A stretch of 64,000 bases of DNA from Holothuria scabra (Eukaryota > Echinodermata > Holothuroidea > Aspidochirotida > Holothuriidae), in contig CM074190.1 in assembly GCA_037179385.1 (NCBI GenBank), positions 5,470,284 to 5,534,283 on the forward strand. Reading direction: 5' to 3'. This document shows, one piece after another, positions 44,000 through 55,344 of the stretch; the stretch's first letter is position 1; each line of letters starts with the position of its first letter. A program made the position numbers and the translations under genes. Below the pieces are notes generated by a model. The model was not told the origin of the DNA and searched no databases. It saw only the letters and a program-made list of their open reading frames with translations.

Positions 44000-46900
44000 A
44001 TGTCACATATCAGCCTAAGGGATTACCCTGACCTGAAGACCAGAGAAACCCTCTCTGAGGGTACCAGACACAGGCAAGTTGGCAAAATAATGGAATCCGA
44101 TAGTGTTAAAATGGAAAGACTTGTTACGCTTCGCCGTTCAAGAGGTGGCCACGCTGGCAATATCACACGCAAATACAATGAGCTGAAACAGCTAATAGAC
44201 TGTAATGCTAAACTGTGTGAAGTAACAGAAATATTGAAAAGGATACAGACTGCCTTTATTGACTTTCAAAAGGTGCACACTGACTTTATGACACTTGTCA
44301 GGGAAGTTTTACCTGACAAAGTCGTGGATGAAGAGATGCTGTTTCACGATATAAAGGAAAAGTATGATGATGCAAAGGAGCAGTACAACAATTTTTCTGA
44401 GCAGTGCAGATTGCAGGAAGAAGTCCAGCCTAATGACAGTGCCTCACAGGTCGGGTCACGTGCTACCTCCCAGGTTTCAACAACATCAAGTGCACGAGCT
44501 AAGGCAGCGGCAAAACGAGCTGCCCTCCAAGCAAGGGTCAGAGCTCTGCAGGAACTTCAAGAGTTAGAGCTTGGTCAGCTAAAAATAGAACAGGAAAAGA
44601 AGAAAATTGAACTAAGACGCCAAAGGCTTGAACTGAAGGCAGAACTAGAGGCTGCTGCAGCAGAAGAAGAAGTTCTGGCCAGGTTTGCAGGAGAATCTGA
44701 TCACATAACTAAGGGGTCTAAGGTCAGTTGTAATCTTGTTCTTGATTGTTCTGATAAATCTCTCACTTTTTCGCATTATTCTAATTCTAAGCATGTTGTT
44801 GATAATGAGAGCAAACCTGTCAATGTAAAGTTGCAGTGTGGGGAGGTATGTGATTCACCTAGGCCTACCTATACTAAAGCCTACCAGGAACTGGGGGACC
44901 CCATGGATACAAATACGACTAGTCAGGCCAGGAAATTACCTATGACACATAATTTAACTGGTGGGAAGCCTAATGTTGCAGGGGTGTCAGTACTTAACCC
45001 AATGGCACCTGAGTGGAAGGAGTCACCAGTGTCTAACAGTAGCCCTACACCCATAGAATCCCAGCTCATGATTCATCAAATGATTGATGCTATTCGACTT
45101 CCTAAAACTAGCCTAATGACCTTTGATGGGGACCCTATGCAGTACTGGGAGTTCACAAATGCCTTTAATAGCATTGTAGATAATTCTAACGTTAAAGATA
45201 GTGACAAACTAACTAGGTTGTTTGAGTACTGCACAGGCAGGGCATTAAAGGTTATAAAACCATGTGCACTGATGAACCCAACAGAAGGCTATAAGAAAGC
45301 AAAGGACCTCCTGAAACAAAGGTTTGGCAATGACTTCGTCATCTGTAAGGCATGGGTCTCTAAGATAACTGAGGGTCCGCCCCTGAAGCCCAACAATGGT
45401 GAAGCCCTTCAGGATTTTGCAGATGATGTTAGGTGTTGTATGGAAACCCTTAAGGCTATGAATAGGCTTAAAGAGGTTGATTCACAAGACAGAATGGTAA
45501 AGATATTAACAAGACTCCCAATGTACCTCCAAACTAGGTGGAGGAAGGAAGCTTATAAGTCCCGAGAAAGGAATGGTGAGTACCCTAGCTTTGATCAATT
45601 TGTGAAGTTCCTTCACTGTGTTGCTGGGGAGGCTAATGACCCAGTGTTTGGAAATGTAGGGATACCCTTTAGGGATGCCAAGGAAAGAGGGAAACCTACA
45701 CAGTTCAGGAAGAGGGGGTCAAGCTTCAGTGTCGAAGCTAGAGAAAGTACCATCTCTCAGAAAGATCCAGAGTCAAAGGGTAAGGTTGCCAATTTCAGGC
45801 AAACCAGGCGTGCAGATTTAAACTGCAGAATATGTGGTAGTGGCAATCACAGGGTGATTAATTGTGACAAATTCAAGAAAATGACCCCGGAGAGGAAGTT
45901 AGAGGTGGCTAAAGAAAAGAGACTATGTTTTAACTGCCTAGACTTCAGCAACCATGTTTCAAGGAGATGTAGGATACAAAAGGCTTGTAATGAGGATGAC
46001 TGTGGAGAAATGCATTCATCTTTGCTGCACCAAGCTATGCTTGCTGCCAGAAAAAGATATGCGAAGGAAGGTGAACAGGTGGTTAAAGGGGAAGAAGTAA
46101 AGTCGCCGGATAATCAGGTTGATGCTAAGAGCTATGCTTGTGAGCAATCAGATGTGGCAAATTCAAAGATAGCTCTTCCCATCGTTTCAGTGTATATACG
46201 GGGAAAGGGTCAAACTGAATACATACACACACATGCCTTGCTTGATCCAGGAAGTAACAGAACATTCTGTTCCATCGACCTGATAGAAAGGCTGAAACTG
46301 CGTGGACACAAAACCACTCTGTCTTTAGAGACCCTAAATGAGGGGAGGGATGCTACTGCTGTTGAAGTGTCCCTGGAAGTGACAGCAATCAAGGGGTTAA
46401 AGAAGGGGCGCAAGATAGTCAAGCTTCCAAAGGTGTATGCTATATCCAACTTTCCCAAGCTAAGAAATAGTGTGTCATCTAGGGCAGATGTCATGAAATG
46501 GGATCACCTCAAAGACTTGAAGGTACCACAGGTGAGTGACTCAGGTGTTACCCTACTCATCGGTCAAGACATTCCAGATGCCCTCATTCCCCTTGAAGTG
46601 AGACACGGAAGACATGGTGAACCGTATGCCACTAGAACAGCGCTGGGATGGACGCTGAATGGTCCCTTGAGAAGTGATAATTCAGATAAGTCTGTTGTCT
46701 GCAATTTTGTCCAAGCCAATCAGGCTGCAGATGCGGGTCTGGAGGCTCAAGTTGAACGCTTCTGGAAATTAGATGTAGGACAGACTTTAGCCGGAGATCT
46801 CACAGAAATGTCCCAAGATGATAAGAGAGTACTGAAGATATGGAACGAATCCATCAAGCTCAAAAACAGCCATTACGAGATGGACATACCATTCAAGAAC

Positions 46901-48073
46901 ACACCACCTGACTTCCCAGACAATAAAATCATGGCTGAGAAACGATTGCAGAATCTTGGAAGGAGACTAGGGAAGAATCCTGATCTTTACAAACGTTATA
47001 AGGCAGGCATAGAAGACTTGGTTCTACAGGGCTATGCAGAAAGGGTTCCTGAAGGTAAACTAAACGACGAGAATGAAATAAAATGGTATCTTCCTCACCA
47101 CAGCGTTATGAATCCGAACAAACCAGAAAAGCTTCGAATTGTCTTCGACTGTGCCGCTGAATATCAGGGGACATCTTTGAACAAGCAGGTGCTTCAAGGT
47201 CCCGATATGACAAACAAGTTGATTGGAGTGCTCTTGAGGTTCAGAGAAGACCAAGTAGCTGTTATGGGAGACATAGAAGCTATGTTTCATCAGGTGAAAG
47301 TTTCTCCACAACACAGAGACGCTCTGAGATTCTTATGGTGGAAAGATGGTAATTTAAGCCTTCAGCCAGAGACGTATAGGATGGCAGTACATCTGTTTGG
47401 AGGAATATGGAGCCCGAGCTGTGCGAGTTTTGCTCTAAAACGTACTGCTGAAGATCACAAAGATGGGTTTGACCCACACACCATTCAGACTGTAATGGAG
47501 AACTTTTATGCCGATGACTGTCTCAAGTCTGTAGCCTCTGTAGAACAAGCTAAGAGACTGGTTAGAGAGCTTTGCCAGCTGTTGTCACTAGGGGGCTTTA
47601 GGCTGACAAAGTGGATTTCCAACAACAAGGAAGTAATAGAATCTATTCCTCCAAAAGACCGAGCGAAGGATGTCAAAGATCTAGGCCTTGATTCGACAGC
47701 ATTACCAATAGAAAGGGCCTTGGGAGTGCAATGGGACACACATGAGGACATGTTTGGCATCAAGATAAAACCAAAGGAGGTTACTCTTACCAGGAGAGGT
47801 CTGCTCAGGATAGTCAGCTCCGTGTATGACCCACTGGGACTCGTATGCCCGTACGTTTTGCTGGCAAAGAAGATATTTCAAGATGAGTGCAAACGACATA
47901 AGGGATGGGACGATGATATGGAAGCAGAGAATGTCAGGCAATGGAAAATATGGCTGAAAGATTTACCGAGCCTTGAGAAATTGTATCAAGAAAGTGTATC
48001 AAGATCTCACTCCATCATTTCTCTGATGCTTCCCAAGATGCATACGGCACAGTATCGTATCTGCGTGTTTTGA
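44000..48073 (+). CDS. BEL/Pao gag-pol, part 1: gag, protease, reverse transcriptase
   Basis: This 1357-residue frame starts at the first good ATG after the 5' LTR. Residues about 60-240 are charged and helical with an Ala/Glu/Arg/Leu-rich coiled coil. A DUF1759-type gag domain follows (about 350-530; MTFDGDPMQYWEF). Zinc knuckles lie at about 608-660 (CRICGSGNHRVINC, then CFNCLDFSNHVSRRC). The aspartic protease motif is ALLDPGSNRTF (about 745), with DPG in place of the common DTG or DSG. RT spans about 1020-1300, with VFDCAAEYQG, GDIEAMFHQV and the catalytic YADD (about 1170). The last 20 or so residues are out of frame: the RNase H text continues in the frame of the next entry. Confidence 0.92.
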   Translation: MSHISLRDYPDLKTRETLSEGTRHRQVGKIMESDSVKMERLVTLRRSRGGHAGNITRKYNELKQLIDCNAKLCEVTEILKRIQTAFIDFQKVHTDFMTLVREVLPDKVVDEEMLFHDIKEKYDDAKEQYNNFSEQCRLQEEVQPNDSASQVGSRATSQVSTTSSARAKAAAKRAALQARVRALQELQELELGQLKIEQEKKKIELRRQRLELKAELEAAAAEEEVLARFAGESDHITKGSKVSCNLVLDCSDKSLTFSHYSNSKHVVDNESKPVNVKLQCGEVCDSPRPTYTKAYQELGDPMDTNTTSQARKLPMTHNLTGGKPNVAGVSVLNPMAPEWKESPVSNSSPTPIESQLMIHQMIDAIRLPKTSLMTFDGDPMQYWEFTNAFNSIVDNSNVKDSDKLTRLFEYCTGRALKVIKPCALMNPTEGYKKAKDLLKQRFGNDFVICKAWVSKITEGPPLKPNNGEALQDFADDVRCCMETLKAMNRLKEVDSQDRMVKILTRLPMYLQTRWRKEAYKSRERNGEYPSFDQFVKFLHCVAGEANDPVFGNVGIPFRDAKERGKPTQFRKRGSSFSVEARESTISQKDPESKGKVANFRQTRRADLNCRICGSGNHRVINCDKFKKMTPERKLEVAKEKRLCFNCLDFSNHVSRRCRIQKACNEDDCGEMHSSLLHQAMLAARKRYAKEGEQVVKGEEVKSPDNQVDAKSYACEQSDVANSKIALPIVSVYIRGKGQTEYIHTHALLDPGSNRTFCSIDLIERLKLRGHKTTLSLETLNEGRDATAVEVSLEVTAIKGLKKGRKIVKLPKVYAISNFPKLRNSVSSRADVMKWDHLKDLKVPQVSDSGVTLLIGQDIPDALIPLEVRHGRHGEPYATRTALGWTLNGPLRSDNSDKSVVCNFVQANQAADAGLEAQVERFWKLDVGQTLAGDLTEMSQDDKRVLKIWNESIKLKNSHYEMDIPFKNTPPDFPDNKIMAEKRLQNLGRRLGKNPDLYKRYKAGIEDLVLQGYAERVPEGKLNDENEIKWYLPHHSVMNPNKPEKLRIVFDCAAEYQGTSLNKQVLQGPDMTNKLIGVLLRFREDQVAVMGDIEAMFHQVKVSPQHRDALRFLWWKDGNLSLQPETYRMAVHLFGGIWSPSCASFALKRTAEDHKDGFDPHTIQTVMENFYADDCLKSVASVEQAKRLVRELCQLLSLGGFRLTKWISNNKEVIESIPPKDRAKDVKDLGLDSTALPIERALGVQWDTHEDMFGIKIKPKEVTLTRRGLLRIVSSVYDPLGLVCPYVLLAKKIFQDECKRHKGWDDDMEAENVRQWKIWLKDLPSLEKLYQESVSRSHSIISLMLPKMHTAQYRICVF

Positions 48074-50061
48074 ACCAATATGGAGATATTCACTGCTCAT
48101 TCCTGTTGGGAAAGTCACGTCTTGCTCCCATCAAGGGCATGACGATACCCAGATTAGAACTGTCAGCAGCTGCCATGGCTGTCAAGATGGACAGCCTTTT
48201 GCGGAGAGAATTGCGTATCCAGTTTGATGGATCAATATTCTGGACAGACAGTATGATAGTCCTACAGTATATAAAGAACAGGACCAAAAGGTTTCAGACA
48301 TTTGTCGCCAATAGAGTAGCGATTATCCATGACGGGTCTCATCCAAGCCAGTGGAGGTACGTGGAAGGCAAATCCAACCCTGCGGATGATGCGTCGCGTG
48401 GGCTCAGAGCAAATGAAATATTGAGTACCAAGAGGTGGAAACAGGGGCCGGATTTCCTGTGGAAGGATGAATCTCAGTGGCCTGTTTTGCCAACAGAATT
48501 TCCTGACCTTTTGATTGGTGATCAGGAAGTCAAGAAAGAAGCAAAGGCATGCGCCACAGTTTCAATGTCATGCGAATCTTTGGAGGAAATGCTTTCAAGA
48601 TATTCATGCTGGTATCGTTTAAAGAAGGCGGTAGCATGGTTGATCAGGTTTGAAAACTGGCTTAGACATGGTAAGCATAGGCTAAACAAAGGGCTAACTG
48701 TCAGTGAACTACAGAATGCAGAGAAAGGCATAGTTCGATATGCCCAAAGACGGTGCTACCAATTCGAGTTTTCAGATATTGAAAGTGGAAAGGCAGTCTC
48801 CCCTAAAAGCAGCATTTTCAGGTTGGAGCCATTCAAAGATGATGAAGGATTACTCCGTGTGCAGGGACGATTGCAAGAAGCGCCTATCAATATCTCTACA
48901 ATACACCCTGTCATTCTTCCCAAAGAACATCACATCACCAAACTCATCGTGAAACATTTCCACGAACAAGTCTCAAACCATTCAGGAAGGGAATATGTGC
49001 TCTCCAGACTAAGGGAAAGGTACTGGATACCACAAGGTCGCCCACTGGTTAACAGAGTCCTCAGAAATTGTGTTGTGTGCAAGAAATTGAGAGGCAAGGC
49101 AGGTACCCAGAGAATGGCAAGCTTACCAATAGACAGGGTTACTCCACACAAGCCACCATTTGCCTACACAGGAGTTGACTGTTTTGGGCCATTTTATGTG
49201 AAGAGGGGCCGGTGTCAAGAAAAGAGGTATGGTTGTTTGTTCACCTGTCTCACAACGAGAGCAATACACATTGAAGTGCTCAACTCTTTGGATGCAGATT
49301 CATTCATCAATTCACTCATCAGAATCATTTCCAGGAGAGGAACCCCAGAGAAGATCAGATCAGACAACGGAACAAACTTTGTCAGAGGAAGTAAAGAGCT
49401 GCAGGAGTCTATATCGAAGTGGAATGAAAACCATAAGACTCGGGAGGATCTTCTCATGAGGGATATTGCTTGGGAGTTTAATCCGCCCGCGGCATCCCAT
49501 ATGGGGGGAGTATGGGAAAGGCAAATCAGAACAGTGCGCAAGGTACTTAATGCCACTCTTGGGGGTCAAGTTCTGGATGAGGAAAGACTCAGTACAGTTT
49601 TTTGTGAGGTTGAGTATATAGTCAATAATAGACCTCTCACCCCTGTGTCAGACGATCCCAAAGATTTCAAACCTTTAACCCCAAATGACTTACTTCAATT
49701 AGGCAAGGGTTTCACTGTGCCTCCAGGTACCTTCAAAGGGGTAGACGTGTATGGTAGGAGATGGAGGCATGTGCAGTACCTGGCAGACCAGTTCTGGAAA
49801 CGGTGGGTAAGGGAGTATCTCCCTACACTGCAACTGAGACAGAAGTGGTTGGAGACAAAGAGAAATATTCAAGTCAATGATATTGTGTTAGTGATGGATG
49901 AAAATCTGCCAAGAAATAATTGGCCCCTTGGGCGGGTAATTGAGACCTTCCCTGGAAGAGATGGTTTGGTTCGTTCTGTAAAACTTAAGACTGCCACAAG
50001 TGTTGTTGTGAGACCTATTGATAAACTTTGCTTACTGGAATCTGTTGTTCTTGAGCAGTAA
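48070..50061 (+). CDS. BEL/Pao pol, part 2: RNase H, integrase, DUF5641-like tail
   Basis: A 663-residue frame that should be continuous with the previous one. Its text extends upstream of the first Met, where LHHFSDASQDAYG (about 48010-48048) carries the RNase H start, so a single-base frameshift near 47985-48005 has separated the two parts. IPRLELSAAAMA and FWTDSMIVLQYI continue RNase H. Integrase has an HHCC finger (about residues 284-345; HFHEQ, GRE, CVVCKKL) and catalytic residues in GVDCFGP (about 368), RSDNGTNF (about 430) and GGVWERQIR (about 482). The DUF5641-like end includes TPNDLLQLGKG, WKRWVREYLP and NWPLGRVIETFPGRDG. The stop at 50059-50061 is followed by 304 nt to the 3' LTR. 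Confidence 0.92.
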   Translation: MNQYGDIHCSFLLGKSRLAPIKGMTIPRLELSAAAMAVKMDSLLRRELRIQFDGSIFWTDSMIVLQYIKNRTKRFQTFVANRVAIIHDGSHPSQWRYVEGKSNPADDASRGLRANEILSTKRWKQGPDFLWKDESQWPVLPTEFPDLLIGDQEVKKEAKACATVSMSCESLEEMLSRYSCWYRLKKAVAWLIRFENWLRHGKHRLNKGLTVSELQNAEKGIVRYAQRRCYQFEFSDIESGKAVSPKSSIFRLEPFKDDEGLLRVQGRLQEAPINISTIHPVILPKEHHITKLIVKHFHEQVSNHSGREYVLSRLRERYWIPQGRPLVNRVLRNCVVCKKLRGKAGTQRMASLPIDRVTPHKPPFAYTGVDCFGPFYVKRGRCQEKRYGCLFTCLTTRAIHIEVLNSLDADSFINSLIRIISRRGTPEKIRSDNGTNFVRGSKELQESISKWNENHKTREDLLMRDIAWEFNPPAASHMGGVWERQIRTVRKVLNATLGGQVLDEERLSTVFCEVEYIVNNRPLTPVSDDPKDFKPLTPNDLLQLGKGFTVPPGTFKGVDVYGRRWRHVQYLADQFWKRWVREYLPTLQLRQKWLETKRNIQVNDIVLVMDENLPRNNWPLGRVIETFPGRDGLVRSVKLKTATSVVVRPIDKLCLLESVVLEQ

Positions 50062-50365
50062 ACAGTATGTTTGTAGGCTATGAAGGTACATGTGATTTGT
50101 ACAGTATCTGATTTAGGAATAAGTGTAAATGTACTGTGCTTTATATTGTGTTCTTAAAGTTTGCTTTAAGTATTTGGAATTTAAGATTCATGTAAACCTG
50201 TCTATAAAGGTTTGGTTAAGTGTTAATTTCAGCTATTTAACTGTTTCAAAGCTGATGATTGTAGTTACCTTTTTAGGTGTTTGTTCATGCAATGAAAGTT
50301 ATTTGTTTTGATGAAAGTTTGTTGTAAATGTTCACTGCTATGGTTCACATTTAAGGGGCCGGGAA

Positions 50366-51176
50366 TGTAGTGTAAATTCTAGAAAAGGCAAGAACTAGAT
50401 TTGTATTCTTTAATAAGTATACCTGAACCATTTAGCAAAGTCTAGAATTTTCTTATAGTTTCTGGAAGAAGGTGGAATGTTCTAGATTTCCTTTACATAG
50501 GTATTCATGCTGGTAACTTCTGGGTCCTTCAGGAGTTTTCTGGAATGTTCCTATAGTAGTAAATCTCAATTGTTCTAGAACCTTCTGTAATGTTCTTAAA
50601 TTTTATGATATATATTTAAGAGCCTCCCAGCCTCTGGGTCAGAGGGCTACAAGTTGTCAAAGAGAAAGTGTCTAAGCAGTGATTTGCTGATTGTGTGCTG
50701 TACCAGAGGATTTGAGGAGGCATTATTCTTTGTACAAGAAAAGAAAAGAAAGAAAAGAAAGAAAAGAAAATTAAGAAAATTAAAAGGAAGAAGAGGAAAG
50801 AGTTGAAAGTTTGAAGTTGAGGTTTCAGCTGAGGTCTAAGTGAAGCATTACTTCAGCAAGGAGTCTACAGAAGTGCCTATACGTATTGTCAAGTGCCTAG
50901 AAATTGTGTGAGTGGACTCTACGTAAAAGGGGACTTCGAAGTGTAAGTAGGAGAGCTTTGTATGCTTATCGCTACTGTAATTTCCATGCGAAATAAGTAT
51001 CTACCGTAGGGAATAGATCTCCTGTGGACTGCGTTTTTGAGATAGCAGGACATTTTGTCAACTACTTGTGAGCGTATGTATGCTTGTTAGACTCCTGTTG
51101 TAAAGAGAAATAAAACAGAAGACGTTGACTTGTCACAAAGACTTTGTCTGCTCATTTTTTGGTTTCGGCCATTACA
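50366..51176 (+). repeat. 3' LTR of the BEL/Pao element
   Basis: Identical to the 5' LTR at all but two of 811 positions. It is preceded by the purine-rich AAGGGGCCGGGAA and followed directly by the CCCTA target duplication. Its own TATA box (50609) and AATAAA (51109-51114) could drive or end transcripts in flanking DNA. Confidence 0.97.
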
Positions 51177-51181
51177 CCCTA

Positions 51182-54100
51182 ATTTATCACACTTTCAACT
51201 TTCGTCATTTTTTTAAAGCGTGTATGTGTGGAAACTTTTTGGAGATGCCCTCAACCAAAAAGTGAGCGATACGCGTCCCCCCATCCCTCATCCCCACACG
51301 GACCACAAGGACACCAAGTTCTCCACAGTACACAAGTCAGTTGAAAATTCAAGCATTTTTACTTTGAACGAAATTGTTTTTGAAGAGAAAGGGTTATTTT
51401 TGTAAGAAATTTGTGGTACGTAGAAAGCTAGCTTCACGAACAAGTCATTACTTTACCTGTTTACACATTTCACCTGCGAGTGAACAGGGGGAAGAAATTC
51501 CACTGGCGGGGACCCCTAGCTACCTAGGGTTTATTGAGGCCAACCAAATGCCCCAAAATACTGAAATAAGAATTTCCAACCCATCCATGCACCGTCAACT
51601 ACCTACCCTCCAATTGGAATTACACCGTTTGTAATCTGGTCCGTTGTTTTCTGTATATGAATGCAAAATACATATGGTCATTTGGTAATTGTTTTGATTT
51701 TCATGGAATGTCCTAGTTTGACACACAAATCCATAGCAATAACTCCAGTACTTATTCTGAACAAGAGCCCTTAATTAATTGTAATATTGAGAGTTATGCC
51801 TGAATCTAGCACAGGAAAGATCTATTTCCTCCCTCATACATCAAAATGTGAAGGGCTTTAAGGTAAACAAGCTTGTGATACTTTGGGGACTCTTGTTACA
51901 CAGGCGACGCCGCTGTTTGTACCGAATAGTATGTGAACTAATTTAAAGTATAGTTTGGATAGGTACACACTGAGCCTTTTTGAGGGTTGGTTGATAAAGA
52001 AGTTTAAAAGGGGTATGTGGTTAAAACGGGAAGAATAGTGCCCGAACCATGTGGTGTTTTCTTGAAAAAAAATGTGTCTCATTGATTTATAAGGAAGACC
52101 ATTTTCACGCTCGTCTGGTGACCAATGATGATAACATCACACCAAGTGGAGAGCGTCCTTCATCAGGCAGGTATCCAAGAGAGCAACTAGCGACCGTTAT
52201 AAAAAAGTATCAGAACCGACAGATGTCTTTTTATTTTCAAGCATCTTTCGTGATGTTTATTTTTTGAACTTTCATTAACATTTTCTCAGTACTCCAGATG
52301 AGCCAATATGTTACTCTCCAAAATTTCATAATGTAGTGAGGAAAGTTTTGTCAGAGGACTGTGAATAGTCATTCAGGAATGTAGCAGAGGCTACAAAACT
52401 AATCCAAGCTGGGGTTGCTGCATTTCAACCTTAAATTCCAACAGTCAATAGGTATACAATCCTTCAAATTTTGATAACCATCGTATAAGAACATTGATGT
52501 TATATTCAGACTTCAAATTTAAAGAGACACTTAAACTGCAATGCAAGATCCCTTACAATGCTGAAAAGAGATTAAGTTCCAAAAGTCAAAAGGCGTACTT
52601 AAAACTTCAGTAACCTCTCCAAACGCAAAGCACAGTGTTACAGTATAATTGTATTTGAAAATGTGAAGGTGATGTTATACCTGGTCATTGCAGGGATTCT
52701 TAACACCACCTCTTACAGTATCACAACATGATTTGACTTGTTTTAGGAGTGTTGAAGAATTTACGAGAGTGCTTTAAACCCAGTCTCTTGTCACCGCAAA
52801 CTAAAATTATACCTTAGTTTTTCCAAACTTCTTAATTGGTGCGGTTCTTTGATTTACATAAGAACACACAAAGTAGCTTATATTTCAAACATGGTCTGAG
52901 AGAATCCTTATTACGGGCTTTTAAAGCTTTATATGCTTACGGCGTGGGTTATGCCCTGACGCAGCAAACTCGGATTGCATTAAGATAATTTAGGAAGTTT
53001 CAGACAGGTATGAAATGCTAGGGGGAGTGTTGGACCTGTCGATGGTGTTGAGTGGATGTAAAGGGTCAGAAGTGGGAAACTTATCCACATGTGCCCTCTT
53101 CATAAGAGGAAGTTGTCCTTGGCTCATTTGGAAAATCTGAACTACCAAAGCAGAATTTTTTTAATCCTGGCGTGCAGCCATCGCTGCTTTAGGGGTCGAT
53201 TTCAGAAACCTACAATCACAATGTCCCTCTGTGTTGTTCACTGGACTTTCTCTGCGTTTTTTCATAGACGGATGCACTCACACAATACTCCAATAAAATT
53301 TACTTACTCTAAGCTTCCTGCCACGTGCCTGCTATGTCGGGTACCAAATTAGCAAGGTAGCTAAGGGCCTTTTCCCAGCATGTTCGGCAACGTTTCCTGT
53401 ATTTTAATAAAGCTTTTGCTTACGAAAGTTTGGATGATTCTTTATCGTTACCTTTTGGTCTCTCGGTCATGTTCTGTTAGTTGTTATGGAAAGTAGACAG
53501 CCGCAGCCCCAGAGTGTCAAAATTAGGTGGACAAAACTAAGGGCAACGGACAATGTTGGGGCAAAATTTTCGGAAGCACCGCGAAACAAGCCAAAGCGCC
53601 TCATCATGAGGGTGGTACCCAGAAGGCGAATATAACGTGTCTTGGAAGGGACTGATACTTTGGCATAAAAAAGACAGCCCGCAAGGCATATTTATCATGC
53701 GCACGAAGAGTATGCAGACTTTGAATATAAACAAGATGTTCTCTTCATTTTGGTAGTTCAAACCAGTGTACTTAAAATGAAAACATCAAAACAAGAATCA
53801 TAATTTCCTGATGGAAGTGGATCTCAAGTTCGAAACCACTATTTATTTTCTAACAAGCCAGCATTACCACCTATAAAGATGAAATGCTATACTTCCATAC
53901 AACAATGACATTTGCCGTGAAAAGATATTTCATTGGGAATCTTGTTGTTTATTTTAAAATTAAAACAAAAACATCTTTCACAAAGTGAAAAAAACAATTG
54001 TCAAACGTTTAAGGTCTTCACAAAACCCATATTTGACATTCTCTAAGGTAATTCGAAAGGTCCTTTTAAGCAAAGAGAACTTAATTTCGTTGCATTGGTG

Positions 54101-55035
54101 ATTGGAGCATAACCGAAATGATACAATGACTCATCCCCATTTCCACAGATAGTATACACTCAGGTTGCCACATGTTTCATGCAACGGACTGGGGACAAAG
54201 AGAAACAGAAGCTGCCGTTCCGCTTGCATTCAATATTCTCATAGTCTATTGAACTGATCAGATTTGTTTCTGGCTTAGTTATTTTAAGAGCTGAGTCGCA
54301 AAGTAGAATAAATTCTAGGACCCGCTTCGACTTCGTTAGGTAACATCCTGTTATTCTTTCTGTTTTTATGTTCAATTTGATACCGATACTTTTGAACCCA
54401 CGCAAGCAGTGTTATTGTTGTAACAGAATGGTACGCTTGAAACTGTTGTCAACCTGTTAAAAATACTAACCTTAATCTTATTTAGCCTAGCGATAGGGCC
54501 TAGGTCTACCACGAAAGACAAACTCATTCATCGAAAAAAAAACAAGTTTCACTAGTCTTGCAAAACCTGCAACATGCAAAATCGGCAATATTGTTCATGA
54601 CTGAGCCTTCTGCAGGTGATGCGCGAATACGCATGTATCTTGCTACTTGATACATGCAACGGTGATAGACTGCCTACGTACGTTGTGAGTTGTGTGTACC
54701 ACTGCCTGGGTAGACGTATCGATCAGAACCGATACAAGGGAAAACAACGGATTCAACATTGCAGGTGCCAGAAGAAGAAGTAACCCATTAGAAATTCAAA
54801 GAAAAAAATGGTTAAAGATCTTGTAAGTGTAAAATCAAATATATCAATTAATATTATAATAATCTGATTGGAAAATTACTCCGCAAAATTATTTGAATTG
54901 AAAATATGAAAAGCATTTGAACTAATACTTTAAAATTAGTCCCGCGCAGGTCAAGTAATCATTTATTTTAGAAGTAACTATCTGACTTCCTTAAGAGGTA
55001 AAAACTCAGCATTGTATCTTTCGTGTCTTATGTAG
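51182..55035. other. No gene recognised
   Basis: 3.9 kb between the BEL/Pao element and the first SRCR exon. Earlier exons of the SRCR gene, including a signal-peptide exon, might lie here, but I found no convincing candidate. Frames of 60-90 codons on both strands lack domains. Confidence 0.35.
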
Positions 55036-55344
55036 AATTGAGGCTCGTCGGGGGATCTTCGATCAATGAAGGTCGAGTGGAAGTCTACTACGATGAACAA
55101 TGGGGAACAATTTGTGATGATTACTTCGGTGCTTCTGATGCAGAAGTTGTCTGTCGCCAGCTTGGTTTCAGTGGTTCGGCTACTGCTGTGCAAAGCGCTG
55201 AATTCGGACAAGGTGTCGGTCCAATATGGTTGGACAATGTGAGCTGTACAGGATCAGAGATCAATATCAATTTTTGTGGAAGCAGAGGTTGGGGAATTCA
55301 CAATTGTGGATACGAGGAAGACGCTGGAGTCCAATGCCGATTAG
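55036..55344 (+). CDS. SRCR domain exon 1 (partial gene)
   Basis: Acceptor CTTATGTAG and donor GTAAAA bound a 309-nt exon, phase 1 at both ends, coding one whole scavenger receptor cysteine-rich domain of 103 residues. It opens ELRLVGGSSINEGRVEVYY and includes QWGTICDDYFG, EVVCRQLGF, GQGVGPIWLDNVSC and GWGIHNCGYEEDAGVQC. It has six cysteines. One exon per domain is the arrangement usual for group B SRCR domains, which often have eight. SRCR domains bind ligands on secreted or cell-surface receptors; this one's ligand is unknown. The symmetric phase allows domain duplication or skipping without frame loss. Confidence 0.93.

Larger units (their letters stand above)
43128..51176 (+). mobile_element. 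BEL/Pao LTR retrotransposon, full length, very young
   Basis: Two 811-bp LTRs bound the element, and a perfect 5-bp duplication CCCTA flanks it (43123-43127 and 51177-51181). By eye the LTRs differ at only two positions (43430/50668, C to G; 43751/50989, G to C), about 0.25%, so insertion is recent. Between them lie a 61-nt leader and a gag-pol region in BEL/Pao order: gag, zinc knuckles, aspartic protease, reverse transcriptase, RNase H, integrase and a C-terminal DUF5641-like segment. One frameshift near 47990 splits the frame. The bases after the 5' LTR (TCGGTACAAAG) do not start with the usual TGG, so the primer tRNA is unclear. Confidence 0.95.
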
